Below are positions 40,718 to 49,195 of a stretch of DNA of 64,000 nucleotides, piece by piece. A program made the position numbers and the translations under genes. The notes beneath the pieces are model-generated. The model saw nothing but the letters and a program-made list of their open reading frames with translations, did not search any database and was not told the origin of the DNA. How positions within the stretch are numbered: the first letter of the stretch is position 1; the number at the start of each line of letters is the position of its first letter. The DNA comes from RGIG2041 sp045578865 (lineage in GTDB: Bacteria; Bacillota; Clostridia; UBA1381; UMGS1253): assembly GCA_045578865.1 (NCBI GenBank), contig JAZNLB010000025.1:1-64000 (forward strand), written 5' to 3'.

Positions 40718-43018
40718 TTACCTCTTTTCGACTTTAATTTCATTTTCTTCTACTGATATATGCACTGTATCGCCGTCCTTTAATTCGCCACGGATATAGA
40801 GGGAGGCGAGTGCGTCTTCAACATAGCGGGCAATAACACGGCGCAGAGGTCTTGCACCGTATTTTGTATCATACCCTTTATCGCAAAGCCATACTTTTGC
40901 TTCGTCTGTTACCTGCAAATTTAGATTTTTGGTGTTCAATTCCCGTAGAAGCTCGGCAAGTTGAATATCCACAATTTGTAAAATTTCTTCTTTTTTGAGC
41001 GGATAGAAGATGATGGTATCGTCTACTCTGTTTAAAAATTCCGGACGGAATGTATTTTTTAGCGCTGTTGTAACTTTGTTTTCCATAGCCGTTTCTTCGC
41101 TTGTAAAGAAGCCGAGTGCACCTTCGTTTAAATTACTACCGGCATTGGAAGTCATGACAATGATTGTATTTTCAAAGCATACAGTTTTTCCGTGGCTGTC
41201 CGTAATGCGACCGTCGTCTAAAATTTGTAAAAGGATATTAAACACTTCTGGATCCGCTTTTTCGATTTCGTCAAGTAAGATAATTGAGTAGGGTTTTCTG
41301 CGGATTTTTTCGGTGAGTTGTCCTGCATCGTCATAGCCGACATATCCCGGCGGTGCGCCGATGAGTTTTGCTACGGAATGGCGCTCGGAGTATTCACTCA
41401 TATCCAGTCGGATAACGGCTTCCTCCGTGTCAAACATCGCTTCGGCAAGCGCCTTAACAAGCTCGGTTTTACCCACACCCGTCGGACCTACGAAGATAAA
41501 GGAAACGGGGCGTTTTTTTCTGGAAAGGCCTGCTCTGCCACGACGAATCGCACGGCTGATGGCTTCCACTGCTTTATCCTGTCCGACGATTCTTTCGTGC
41601 AGACGGGATTCGAGTTGTAATAATTTTTGCGCCTCTGCCTCAGAGATGCGTTGCATCGGAATTTTGGTCCAAGCCTCAATTACTGCAGCGATATCGTCTT
41701 CAGTAATCGGAATGTTTTCACTTTGTGCCGCAAGCGCATCAATTTGCTCGTTTAGCTGAAATTCGCGTGCTTTAAGCTCTGCAGCTTTTTGGTAATCATC
41801 AATGGAATCTGTAGAAACGGCAGATTCTTTTTCGGTCTGTATTTGTACTAGTTCTGCGCGTAAAAGTTCAAGTTTTGCGAGTGCAGTGTTGTTCAAGTTC
41901 GCAAGAGCACCAGCTTCGTCGATCAAATCGATCGCCTTGTCAGGCAGAAAACGCTCTGTGATATAACGCTCTGCGTTGCGTACGGCAAATTCAATGATTT
42001 CTCTGGAAATGGATACCTTGTGGTAACTTTCATAGTAATCTTTGATGCCGTACAGGATTTCTATGCTATCTTCCACGGACGGCTCATCGACGATAACCGT
42101 CTGAAAGCGGCGCTCCAATGCGCTGTCCTTTTCAATGTGTTTTCTGTATTCCGTCAGCGTTGTTGCACCGAGCACCTGAATTTCGCCGCGGGCGAGGGCG
42201 GGTTTTAAAATGTTACCTGCGCTCATTGCGCCGTCTGCATCGCCTGCGCCGACGATGTTGTGCAGTTCGTCAATGACCAAGATGATGTTGCCAAGTTGCT
42301 TTGCTTCTTCGATAAGAGCCTTTAAACGCGACTCGAACTGACCGCGAAATTGTGTTCCTGCAACAAGAGCGGTAAAGTCTATTAAATAGACTTCTTTATT
42401 GTACATCTTTACCGGTACTTGTTTTTCGTAAATGCGTAGAGCCAGACCCTCTGCGATGGCAGTTTTGCCGACGCCCGGTTCGCCAAGAAGTACGGGGTTG
42501 TTTTTTGTGCGGCGGTTTAAAATCTGTATAACACGGTTGATTTCGCAGTCACGACCGATGATGCGGTCTACGCCGCCTTCGGACGCCTTGGCTGATAAAT
42601 TTGTGCCGTAGGTATCGAGCATCTTTTTCTTTTTTTGCTTCGGGGCGTCCTTGGTTTGCGTCTGTTTTCCCTCAGCCGGCGGTTTTTGTGCGTCATCATT
42701 TTCTTTTTGCATTTTGGGTGCGTCAAAGCCGCCAAACATTTTAGCGAGTGCATGCATAGGGGAATTGCCTTCCATATCCTCAGGAAACATCGACATAGCG
42801 TCTTCACCCTCCATGCCTTCCATCATCGCATTGAGCTCGTCATTGATTGCGCCGATATCCTCGTCATTAATGCCCATCTGTTCTACGAATTTATTGATTG
42901 GCGCAATTCCCATCGCCTTGGCGCAGGCGAGGCATAACCCTTCATTTGTCTGCTTTTCGCCTTCCAATTTTGTGATGAAAATCACAGCCTGATTTTTATT
43001 ACATCTGCTGCATAACAT
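40718..43018 (-). CDS. clpE: ClpE-like Clp ATPase with N-terminal zinc finger
   Basis: Hsp100 unfoldase that feeds ClpP. The 766-residue protein starts with a CxxC pair (C3, C6) and a second pair (C29, C32), the zinc finger that marks ClpE, followed by an acidic/lysine-rich linker (40-140). D1 has Walker A GEPGVGKT (177-184); a short middle domain follows (about 400-450; UVR-like region is not obvious); D2 has GPTGVGKT and GAPPGYVGYDDAG. No ctsR, mcsA, mcsB or clpP is adjacent. It heads a two-gene operon with the flavodoxin. Confidence 0.92.
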   Translation of the reverse strand: MLCSRCNKNQAVIFITKLEGEKQTNEGLCLACAKAMGIAPINKFVEQMGINDEDIGAINDELNAMMEGMEGEDAMSMFPEDMEGNSPMHALAKMFGGFDAPKMQKENDDAQKPPAEGKQTQTKDAPKQKKKKMLDTYGTNLSAKASEGGVDRIIGRDCEINRVIQILNRRTKNNPVLLGEPGVGKTAIAEGLALRIYEKQVPVKMYNKEVYLIDFTALVAGTQFRGQFESRLKALIEEAKQLGNIILVIDELHNIVGAGDADGAMSAGNILKPALARGEIQVLGATTLTEYRKHIEKDSALERRFQTVIVDEPSVEDSIEILYGIKDYYESYHKVSISREIIEFAVRNAERYITERFLPDKAIDLIDEAGALANLNNTALAKLELLRAELVQIQTEKESAVSTDSIDDYQKAAELKAREFQLNEQIDALAAQSENIPITEDDIAAVIEAWTKIPMQRISEAEAQKLLQLESRLHERIVGQDKAVEAISRAIRRGRAGLSRKKRPVSFIFVGPTGVGKTELVKALAEAMFDTEEAVIRLDMSEYSERHSVAKLIGAPPGYVGYDDAGQLTEKIRRKPYSIILLDEIEKADPEVFNILLQILDDGRITDSHGKTVCFENTIIVMTSNAGSNLNEGALGFFTSEETAMENKVTTALKNTFRPEFLNRVDDTIIFYPLKKEEILQIVDIQLAELLRELNTKNLNLQVTDEAKVWLCDKGYDTKYGARPLRRVIARYVEDALASLYIRGELKDGDTVHISVEENEIKVEKR

Positions 43019-43048
43019 AGTTTCTCACTCCTTATTATACCGGAGATT

Positions 43049-43077
43049 ATTCTATCATATGAACGGGCGCAAAACAA
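43049..43077 (-). promoter_or_regulatory. candidate promoter of clpE
   Basis: On the minus strand TTGTTT (43077-43072), 17 bases, TAGAAT (43054-43049) with TGA in front. A nearer TATAAT (43040-43035) lies too close to the ribosome binding site. No CtsR operator (tandem GGTCAAA) is visible. Confidence 0.35.
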
Positions 43078-43108
43078 TATTAAATTCGTAATATTAACAA
43101 AAAATTAA

Positions 43109-43252
43109 TTACTTTTCAGAATGTTTTTTTATAAATTCATCTGCAAAAATCAAGTCATCTATATCTTTGATTTCAGGCTTTGTATTTTTTGTGGTAGTTT
43201 TTTTCATTGTGTTTGGATCATCTTTCTTTTGTTTGTTCTTTTTATCGTCCAC
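43109..43252 (-). CDS. 47-residue charged miniprotein, unknown
   Basis: Reads MDDKKNKQKKDDPNTMKK then a Thr/Lys-rich middle and a helical end IDDLIFADEFIKKHSEK. It starts with GTG 43252, preceded by ATGGAGGTGAAAC (perfect ribosome binding site). It sits downstream of the sigG terminator on the same strand and upstream of clpE. Very polar with low-complexity lysines; no family recognised. Its placement behind the sporulation sigma factor operon may be chance. Confidence 0.6.
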   Translation of the reverse strand: MDDKKNKQKKDDPNTMKKTTTKNTKPEIKDIDDLIFADEFIKKHSEK

Positions 43253-43287
43253 GGTTTCACCTCCATGTATCAGCATAGGAATGTTTC

Positions 43288-43312
43288 ATAAAAAAGAAGC
43301 CTTACGGCTTCG
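43288..43312 (-). terminator. terminator of the spoIIGA-sigE-sigG operon
   Basis: On the minus strand GAAGCC pairs with GGCTTC (loop GTAA) followed by at least five T. Confidence 0.85.
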
Positions 43313-43316
43313 TTTT

Positions 43317-44087
43317 TCACATGTGTTTTCTCATATGTGCAATCGCACTTTTTTCCAATCTGGATACCTGTGCTTGGCTGATTCCGATTTCATCGGCGAC
43401 CTCCATTTGTGTTTTACCCTGAAAAAAACGGAGATTTAAAATAAATTTTTCCCGGTCACTGAGCTTACGCAGTGCCTCACTTAAATCTATGCGGTCGAGC
43501 CACAAATCATCACTGTTTTTCTCATCACGCACCTGATCCATGACATAGAGTGCGTCGCCGCCGTCGTGATAAATTGGTTCAAACAATGAAATTGGATCGG
43601 CAATCGCATCAAGTGCCAGTAATACATCTTGGGCATCGCAGTCGAGCGCTTTGGCGATTTTTTCAATACTCGGTTCTTTGCCATCCTCGGCGGTAAGTTT
43701 TTCTTTGACTTGCAAGGCTTTGTAAGCGATGTCGCGCAAAGAGCGGCTGACGCGTATGGTGTTGTTGTCGCGAAGATGCCGACGCACCTCGCCGATAATC
43801 ATCGGAACGGCATAGGTGGAAAATTTCACCATATAGTCTAAATTAAAATTGTCGATGGCTTTCATTAGCCCGATACAACCGATTTGAAATAAATCATCCA
43901 TATTTTCGCCTCGCCCCGCAAAGCGCTGAATGACACTGAGCACCAATCGCAGATTTCCTTCTATAAACTCTTCTCGAGCAATATGGTCGCCATCTTTGAT
44001 TTTTTTGAGCAGTTCCAACTTTTTTTCACTGCTTAAATTCGGCAATTTTGCCGTGTTCACACCGCAGATTTCCACTTTGTTAAACAT
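43317..44087 (-). CDS. sigG: RNA polymerase sigma factor SigG
   Basis: Late forespore sigma factor. The 256-residue protein has region 2 (DDLFQIGCIGLMKAIDNFNLDYMVKFSTYAVPMIIGEVRRHLRD), region 3 and region 4 (TQMEVADEIGISQAQVSRLEKSAI); the N-terminus MFNKVEICGVNTAKLP is the SigG mark. Of two close ATGs, 44087 is six bases from GGAGG and is preferred over 44093. It follows sigE after 68 bases, the standard clostridial order. Confidence 0.96.
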   Translation of the reverse strand: MFNKVEICGVNTAKLPNLSSEKKLELLKKIKDGDHIAREEFIEGNLRLVLSVIQRFAGRGENMDDLFQIGCIGLMKAIDNFNLDYMVKFSTYAVPMIIGEVRRHLRDNNTIRVSRSLRDIAYKALQVKEKLTAEDGKEPSIEKIAKALDCDAQDVLLALDAIADPISLFEPIYHDGGDALYVMDQVRDEKNSDDLWLDRIDLSEALRKLSDREKFILNLRFFQGKTQMEVADEIGISQAQVSRLEKSAIAHMRKHM

Positions 44088-44155
44088 AAGCATCCTCCTG
44101 TGTTGTTATGTATACGGTGTGTTTTATATTTTTGACTTTTCCAAATTAAAATATG

Positions 44156-44860
44156 CTAAGAAAGTTTTAATATTTCTTTTTTTAGTCTTGAAATGATTTT
44201 CTTTTCTAATCTGGAAATGTAAGATTGAGAGATCCCCAACTGGTCAGCCACTTCCTTTTGTGTCAGTTCATCTGCGCCACCTAGACCGAAACGCATGGTC
44301 ATAATCTGCTTTTCGCGGTCAGTAAGTTTTCCGATTGCATAAAACAAAAGCTGGCGGTCGGTCTCCTCTTCCAAGTTTCTGTTGATGATGTCGCTATCCG
44401 TGCCTAAAACATCTGAAAGCAGAAGTTCGTTGCCGTCCCAGTCGATGTTGAGCGGTTCATCAATGGAGATTTCAGTTTTTTGATTGCTGATTTTGCGAAG
44501 ATGCATCAGAATTTCATTTTCAATACAACGAGAGGCGTAGGTTGCCAGCTTTATGTTTTTTGTAGGATTAAATGTGTTTATTGCTTTGATCAATCCAATA
44601 CTGCCGATGGAAATCAAATCTTCCATACAAACATTGGTATTCTCGAATTTGCGTGCAATATACACTACAAGCCGCAGATTTCGCTCAATAAGTGCGTTTT
44701 TGATGCACACACTGTCCGGATGTTTTGTCAGTTCATCCAAAAGATGAGCTTCTTCCTGTGATGTCAATGGCGGCGGAAGAGTTTCCGAAGAGCCGATGTA
44801 ATAAAGTTCATCTGCGAGTAAGGCGCGTAATTTACACAGAAATGTTTTTAGAATGTTCAT
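44156..44860 (-). CDS. sigE: RNA polymerase sigma factor SigE (pro-form)
   Basis: Early mother-cell sigma factor, made as an inactive precursor cut by SpoIIGA. The 234-residue protein has the N-terminal pro-region (MNILKTFLCKLRALL), region 2 (ALIERNLRLVVYIARKFENTNV, SIGSIGLIKAINTFNPTKNIKLATYASRCIENEILMHLR) and region 4 (TQKEVADQLGISQSYISRLEKKII). ATG 44860 is chosen from two adjacent ATGs for its distance to AAGGAGG. It overlaps spoIIGA by 29 bases. Confidence 0.96.
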   Translation of the reverse strand: MNILKTFLCKLRALLADELYYIGSSETLPPPLTSQEEAHLLDELTKHPDSVCIKNALIERNLRLVVYIARKFENTNVCMEDLISIGSIGLIKAINTFNPTKNIKLATYASRCIENEILMHLRKISNQKTEISIDEPLNIDWDGNELLLSDVLGTDSDIINRNLEEETDRQLLFYAIGKLTDREKQIMTMRFGLGGADELTQKEVADQLGISQSYISRLEKKIISRLKKEILKLS

Positions 44861-45677
44861 CATATCCTCCTTGAAATAATGCAGGATGCAAAAGTGCACA
44901 AAATTGACCATCCGGGCTGAGGCTTGCTTTGGTCATCGCAAGCATACAACTGCCGGCGCTGCGGCCATCGATGTATATCTTCGGTATATACAAAGCAGGA
45001 AGCGTATTGGCTTCACCTGTGAGCGTACGATAGGGAATATGGCGTAATGTTTGCATATCTGCTTTAAAGATATCTTCTTGTGCAATGATTACGGGCAGAT
45101 GCGTAAGCGGGTCAAATAGTGCATTTCCTGTATCCAGCAAAGCGGACATGCTATAGTTATTTTCGCCTAAAGAGAAGCAAAGCGTATGTAGATTGCTTTT
45201 TCTGGCTCCGATATACGATAAAAAGGATTCTAGTCCGCACAATAGCGCATAGCCGAGCAAAAACGCTGCAAATACGATGTAAAATGGTACATGCAGATAC
45301 ACAATACCGTTTTTAACCACGACGCCCAGACGAATGCCCAAGTTTGTCATAAAAAAGAGTACATAACAAATGCCGCCAAGCAGAGCGTGTACGCAGAGAA
45401 AAACAATCCAGCAACGAAGCAGGTGTTTTCCGGAGCGAATTGGAAAAGCACATAGCATCAAAAGCGTCAATACCACTATAAAAAAGACGGGTTGCCCTAA
45501 AAATGCAAGTGCTTTAGTATACACACAGACTGCATAGAGTGCACCGACGGATGCGGCGAGTGTTCTTCGCCATGTTTTTGTACAGGTATGCAGAATTTTC
45601 TCGGTTGTCAGCAGAAGAAACAAATTTGACAAAAAGTTTGTGATAAATAAAAGGTCAGCATAAACCGTGATTTGCAT
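44832..45677 (-). CDS. spoIIGA: sporulation sigma-E processing peptidase SpoIIGA
   Basis: Membrane-bound aspartic protease that cleaves pro-SigE after a signal from the forespore protein SpoIIR. The 281-residue protein has about five N-terminal membrane segments (residues 1-150) and a C-terminal domain with the catalytic motif LLDTGNALFDPLT. ATG 45677 follows GAGGTG; the upstream ATG 45692 overlaps that site. Adjacent to sigE as in all endospore formers. No clear Spo0A box is visible upstream. Confidence 0.94.
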   Translation of the reverse strand: MQITVYADLLFITNFLSNLFLLLTTEKILHTCTKTWRRTLAASVGALYAVCVYTKALAFLGQPVFFIVVLTLLMLCAFPIRSGKHLLRCWIVFLCVHALLGGICYVLFFMTNLGIRLGVVVKNGIVYLHVPFYIVFAAFLLGYALLCGLESFLSYIGARKSNLHTLCFSLGENNYSMSALLDTGNALFDPLTHLPVIIAQEDIFKADMQTLRHIPYRTLTGEANTLPALYIPKIYIDGRSAGSCMLAMTKASLSPDGQFCALLHPALFQGGYDEHSKNISV

Positions 45678-45781
45678 ACGCACACACCTCATGGTTTATT
45701 TTAGCGTGGTTTTCATGTGGATTATGTAGAAAAAACGAAGGGGAAGAAAGATTGAATTGACATAAATGGCGATAATAAAAC

Positions 45782-45813
45782 AAAAAACGGACAACGCAAT
45801 GCGTTGTCCGTTA
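45782..45813 (-). terminator. terminator after the LUD-domain gene
   Basis: ACGGACAACGC pairs with GCGTTGTCCGT (loop TT/AA); on the minus strand it is followed by TTTTTT. Confidence 0.88.
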
Positions 45814-45821
45814 CTTTATGC

Positions 45822-46466
45822 TTAATAGCCAAGGTCCTCATTAATCAAAATAAGCTTAATTCTGTTTTTTGTGCGTTGTCGTGCACAGATGACATAGTCT
45901 GCACAGATACGACCATCTGAGTTGCAGCCGTCTGTAATATTGCAGTTTGGATGGTCAACGGCATAGCAATGTCCGGTCCTTGCACAGTATGTATCCCGGC
46001 AGAGGCGCTTGGCGTTTTTTGGCGCTGCTATCGTTTTTACACGCAGATGCGCCGCCTCAATATCAGGGACAATCTTGTTTTTGCCCACAAGTAAAATCAC
46101 GGAGGACGGACCGAATAAAATCGGCGCTACGCGGTTTGCATTGCCGTCCACATTGAAAATTTCACCGTTTTCTGTTACGGCATTGGCGCTTGCGATATAC
46201 ACATCAGCCGTCAGCGCACGCAAAAACACTTCATGAACACCCTTAGCATCCAATGCGGGGTCGAATCGGTCAAGATAGCTATAGTCACCGCTTTTGAGCA
46301 TATCCGGCACACCGCATTCGGTGAGTGTAACTGAGCCGCCTAAGGAGACCGTGCAACCGGCAGGTAAAAGCGATTTTAAAATTTCAACTGCTTCCGTTTT
46401 GTCTGCCACGGTAAATACTTGCATGTTATTGTTTTCTAATGCTTTTTTTACTTTTGTAAAATCCAT
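45822..46466 (-). CDS. LUD-domain protein (LutC/YkgG-like)
   Basis: A 214-residue protein of the lactate-utilisation domain family (DUF162). It has the NAGB/RpiA-like core VSLGGSVTLTECGVPD, VYIASANAVTENGEIFNVDG and GPSSVILLVGKNKIV. Its C-terminal Cys-rich segment (five cysteines, CRDTYCARTGHC and beyond) is longer than in LutC. No lutA or lutB is here, so this is the common stand-alone clostridial version of unknown role. ATG 46466 follows AGAGGTGA. Confidence 0.87.
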   Translation of the reverse strand: MDFTKVKKALENNNMQVFTVADKTEAVEILKSLLPAGCTVSLGGSVTLTECGVPDMLKSGDYSYLDRFDPALDAKGVHEVFLRALTADVYIASANAVTENGEIFNVDGNANRVAPILFGPSSVILLVGKNKIVPDIEAAHLRVKTIAAPKNAKRLCRDTYCARTGHCYAVDHPNCNITDGCNSDGRICADYVICARQRTKNRIKLILINEDLGY

Positions 46467-46533
46467 AATTTTCACCTCTTACTTTACAGTATAAACGAAA
46501 TCGGATAATTTTGCAAGAATATCCCTGAAATAC

Positions 46534-46563
46534 TTGACATAAAACGCTTTTAAGGTGTAAAAT
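46534..46563 (+). promoter_or_regulatory. promoter of nfnA-nfnB
   Basis: TTGACA (46534-46539), 18 bases, TAAAAT (46558-46563). A short hairpin (46583-46606, ACGGA/TCCGT with TGC/GCA) sits in the leader right before the ribosome binding site. Confidence 0.75.
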
Positions 46564-46623
46564 ATTTGTATTATTTTATTATACGGAATGCTTTATGGCA
46601 TCCGTTAGAAAAGGATGAATGAT

Positions 46624-47466
46624 ATGTTTTTGATTAAGAGAAAGGAAAGGCTGAACCCGACGGTTTCTTTAATGGAAATTGAAGCGCCGCTTGTAGCACG
46701 GAAGGCGCAGGCGGGTCAGTTTATTATTTTGCGTGTAGACGATGAGGGTGAGCGTATTCCGTTGACAGTTTCCGATTATGACCGCGAAGCGGGTACGGTT
46801 ACCATTATTTATCAGATTGTCGGCGCAACGACCAAGAAACTCGATGCTAAAAATGCGGGCGAGTATATTGCTGATTTTGTAGGTCCGCTCGGTACGGCTT
46901 CGCACACGGAAGGGCTTAAAAAGGTTGCGGTTATCGGTGGCGGTGTCGGTTGTGCAATTGCCTATCCTATTGCCAAAAAACTGCACGCACAGGGTGCAAT
47001 CGTACATTCGATTGTCGGCTTCAGAAATCAGGAGCTGGTGATTTTGGAAGAGCAATTTAATGAGGTTAGCGATTTGCTTAAGATTATGACCGATGACGGT
47101 TCTTACGGTGAAAAAGGTCTGGTTACAGATGCTTTAAAAGCACTTATTGACAGCGGTGAGCAGTATGATGAAGTGATTGCAATCGGTCCGCTGATTATGA
47201 TGAAGTTTGTATGTAAACTCACAAAAGAGTACGGTATCAAGACGGTTGTTAGCATGAACCCGATTATGATTGATGGTACGGGTATGTGCGGCGGTTGCCG
47301 TTTGACCGTGGGCGGTGAAACAAAGTTTGCCTGCGTAGACGGCCCGGACTTTGACGGTCATCTTGTAGATTTTGATGAAACGATGCGAAGAGCGGCGATG
47401 TATAAGTCGTTTGAAAAGCATCAGTATGAAGAAACATGTAATTTATTAAATAAGGAGGTGCAGTAA
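46624..47466 (+). CDS. nfnA: NfnA: ferredoxin-NADP reductase subunit, [2Fe-2S]/FAD
   Basis: Small subunit of NADH-dependent ferredoxin:NADP+ oxidoreductase, or the sulfide dehydrogenase/SudB-like reductase. The 280-residue protein has an FAD-binding barrel (AGQFIILRVD, ERIPLTVSD), an NAD domain (VAVIGGGVGCAIAYPIAK), and a C-terminal iron-sulfur motif GMCGGCRLTVGG...FACVDGPDFDGH. ATG 46624 lies eight bases after AAGGA and matches the family N-terminus MFLIKRKERL; ATG 46615 abuts the site. Coupled to nfnB by a three-base gap. Confidence 0.92.
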   Translation: MFLIKRKERLNPTVSLMEIEAPLVARKAQAGQFIILRVDDEGERIPLTVSDYDREAGTVTIIYQIVGATTKKLDAKNAGEYIADFVGPLGTASHTEGLKKVAVIGGGVGCAIAYPIAKKLHAQGAIVHSIVGFRNQELVILEEQFNEVSDLLKIMTDDGSYGEKGLVTDALKALIDSGEQYDEVIAIGPLIMMKFVCKLTKEYGIKTVVSMNPIMIDGTGMCGGCRLTVGGETKFACVDGPDFDGHLVDFDETMRRAAMYKSFEKHQYEETCNLLNKEVQ

Positions 47467-47469
47467 GCG

Positions 47470-48858
47470 ATGCCGAATATGTCCCCGAAAAAGAACGAGA
47501 TGCCGGCACAGGCACCGGATGTTCGCAATAAAAATTTCGATGAGGTTGCTTTGGGTTACACGCTGCAACTTGCAGAGGATGAGGCAGAGCGCTGCCTGAA
47601 TTGTAAGCACAAACCATGTGTAAACGGATGCCCTGTGCAAATTGATATTCCGGGATTTATCTCTAAGATTAAAGAAAAGGATTTGGAGGGCGCTTATGAG
47701 GTGATTTCCAAGTCGAGTTCCTTGCCGGCGGTATGCGGCAGAGTTTGCCCGCAGGAATCGCAGTGCGAGAAAAATTGTGTGCGTGCCATCAAAGGTGAGC
47801 CTGTCGGTATTGGTCGCTTAGAGCGATTTGTAGCGGACTATCACATGGCAAATAACTCAAAGGCGGCAGAAAAACCGAAGTCCAACGGACACAAGGTTGC
47901 TATCGTTGGCGCAGGTCCGGCAGGTCTGACATGTGCAGGTGATTTGGCAAAGAAAGGTTATGGCGTTACCGTATTTGAGGCTTTGCACATTGCAGGTGGT
48001 GTGTTGGTATATGGTATTCCGGAATTCCGTCTGCCAAAGGAAATCGTGCACAAGGAAATTGAGGGACTTAAAGCCCTTGGGGTCGAGGTGTGCACCGACA
48101 TGGTTATTGGTAAAGTTTTATCGGTTGATGAACTGTTAGAGGACGGATATGAGGCTGTATTTATTGGCTCCGGAGCAGGACTTCCGCGCTTTATGAACAT
48201 CCCGGGTGAAAACCTAAACGGCGTATATTCTGCCAATGAGTTTTTGACTCGCGTAAACTTAATGAAAGCCTATAAAGAAGGCAGCTCAACGCCGGTACAG
48301 AAGATTAAAAATGCTGCGATTGTCGGCGGTGGTAATGTAGCAATGGATGCTGCTCGCTGTGCAAAGCGTCTTGGGGCGGAAAATGTATACATTGTTTATC
48401 GTCGCTCGATGGATGAGATGCCGGCGCGCCGTGAGGAAGTAGAGCATGCTGAGGAAGAGGGTATTATCTTTAAAACGCTCAATAACCCGGTGGAAATTCT
48501 CGGCGATGAAAATAGTTTTGTAAATGGTATCAAGTGCGTTGAAATGGAACTTGGCGAACCGGACGAATCTGGCAGACGCTCTCCGGTAGTGAAAGAGGGC
48601 AGCGAGCATGTAATTGATGTTGACTGCGTAATTATGTCCATCGGTACTTCGCCGAATCCGTTGATTCGCAATACGACCGAGGGCCTGGAGACCAATAAGC
48701 GTGGCTGTATCATTACGGAAGAAGAAACCGGTCTGACTTCGCGCGAAGGCGTGTATGCTGGTGGTGATGCAGTAACCGGCGCCGCAACCGTTATTCTTGC
48801 CATGGGGGCAGGTAAAAATGCTGCCAAGGCAATTGACGAGTATATTCAGAATAAATAA
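47470..48858 (+). CDS. nfnB: NfnB: FAD-dependent GltD-like large subunit
   Basis: Large subunit of the electron-bifurcating NfnAB (also annotated glutamate synthase, NADPH, homotetrameric, GltA). The 462-residue protein has N-terminal Cys motifs for two [4Fe-4S] clusters (RCLNCKHKPCVNGCP, CGRVCPQESQCEKNC), FAD motif VAIVGAGPAGLTCAGDL, NAD motif AAIVGGGNVAMDAARCA and C-terminal AGGDAVTGAATVILAMGAGK. Together with nfnA it would couple NADH and reduced ferredoxin to NADPH, a typical clostridial redox device. Confidence 0.92.
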   Translation: MPNMSPKKNEMPAQAPDVRNKNFDEVALGYTLQLAEDEAERCLNCKHKPCVNGCPVQIDIPGFISKIKEKDLEGAYEVISKSSSLPAVCGRVCPQESQCEKNCVRAIKGEPVGIGRLERFVADYHMANNSKAAEKPKSNGHKVAIVGAGPAGLTCAGDLAKKGYGVTVFEALHIAGGVLVYGIPEFRLPKEIVHKEIEGLKALGVEVCTDMVIGKVLSVDELLEDGYEAVFIGSGAGLPRFMNIPGENLNGVYSANEFLTRVNLMKAYKEGSSTPVQKIKNAAIVGGGNVAMDAARCAKRLGAENVYIVYRRSMDEMPARREEVEHAEEEGIIFKTLNNPVEILGDENSFVNGIKCVEMELGEPDESGRRSPVVKEGSEHVIDVDCVIMSIGTSPNPLIRNTTEGLETNKRGCIITEEETGLTSREGVYAGGDAVTGAATVILAMGAGKNAAKAIDEYIQNK

Positions 48859-48862
48859 TGTG

Positions 48863-48900
48863 AAAGCGTTTATTTCCGTATAGGAGATAAACGCTTTTTT
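48863..48900 (+). terminator. terminator of nfnAB
   Basis: AAAGCGTTTAT pairs with ATAAACGCTTT, inner TCC/GGA, then TTT. The next 120 bases (48901-49021) show nothing I can assign. Confidence 0.88.
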
Positions 48901-49021
48901 ATGTGACAATCAATTTAATTTTGCTTTATGCTTTTCGTGTTTAGCGTGCCAGTAGTTATACGAACCTCGTTTTTTACATCCTCTGTCGCGCTACCGGACG
49001 ATTAAATCATTACATATAAAG

Positions 49022-49053
49022 CGAAAAGCACTTGCTATCGCAAGTGCTTTTCG
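49022..49053. terminator. bidirectional terminator next to tRNA-Leu
   Basis: CGAAAAGCACTTGC (49022-49035) pairs with GCAAGTGCTTTTCG (49040-49053), loop TATC. It abuts the encoded CCA of the tRNA on the minus strand. Confidence 0.85.
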
Positions 49054-49142
49054 TGGTGCTCGAGGCCGGGGTCGAACCGGCACGGGTATCACTACCCACG
49101 GGATTTTAAGTCCCGGGCGTCTGCCTATTCCGCCACTCGAGC
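49054..49142 (-). tRNA. tRNA-Leu (anticodon UAA)
   Basis: Minus strand acceptor GCTCGAG pairs with CTCGAGC, then A and encoded CCA. Long variable arm (GGGTAGTGATACCC) as expected for class II. Anticodon arm GGGA-CTTAAAA-TCCC gives TAA; T-arm has GTTCGACCC. Confidence 0.97.
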
Positions 49143-49160
49143 AAAAATTATTACCCAATT

Positions 49161-49189
49161 ATGATACCATGAATTTCTGTTTTCGTCAA
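49161..49189 (-). promoter_or_regulatory. promoter of tRNA-Leu
   Basis: On the minus strand TTGACG (49189-49184), 17 bases, TATCAT (49166-49161) with TGG in front (extended -10). Confidence 0.7.
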
Positions 49190-49195
49190 GCAAAA

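Noticed and set aside
44127..44156. SigF/SigG-type promoter ahead of sigG (GCATA and a CAAAAATA)
   Set aside because: The -35 is plausible but the -10 does not fit either consensus at the right spacing.
45678..45781. Spo0A boxes ahead of spoIIGA
   Set aside because: The nearest match, TGTCAAT, differs from TGTCGAA by two bases and is not at a suitable distance from any -10.
46583..46606. leader hairpin of nfnA as a riboswitch
   Set aside because: It is only about eight base pairs with a bulge, too small for any known ligand-binding class.
48901..49021. hidden RNA between nfnB and tRNA-Leu
   Set aside because: I saw short words similar to the downstream terminator but no fold or promoter that would support a gene.
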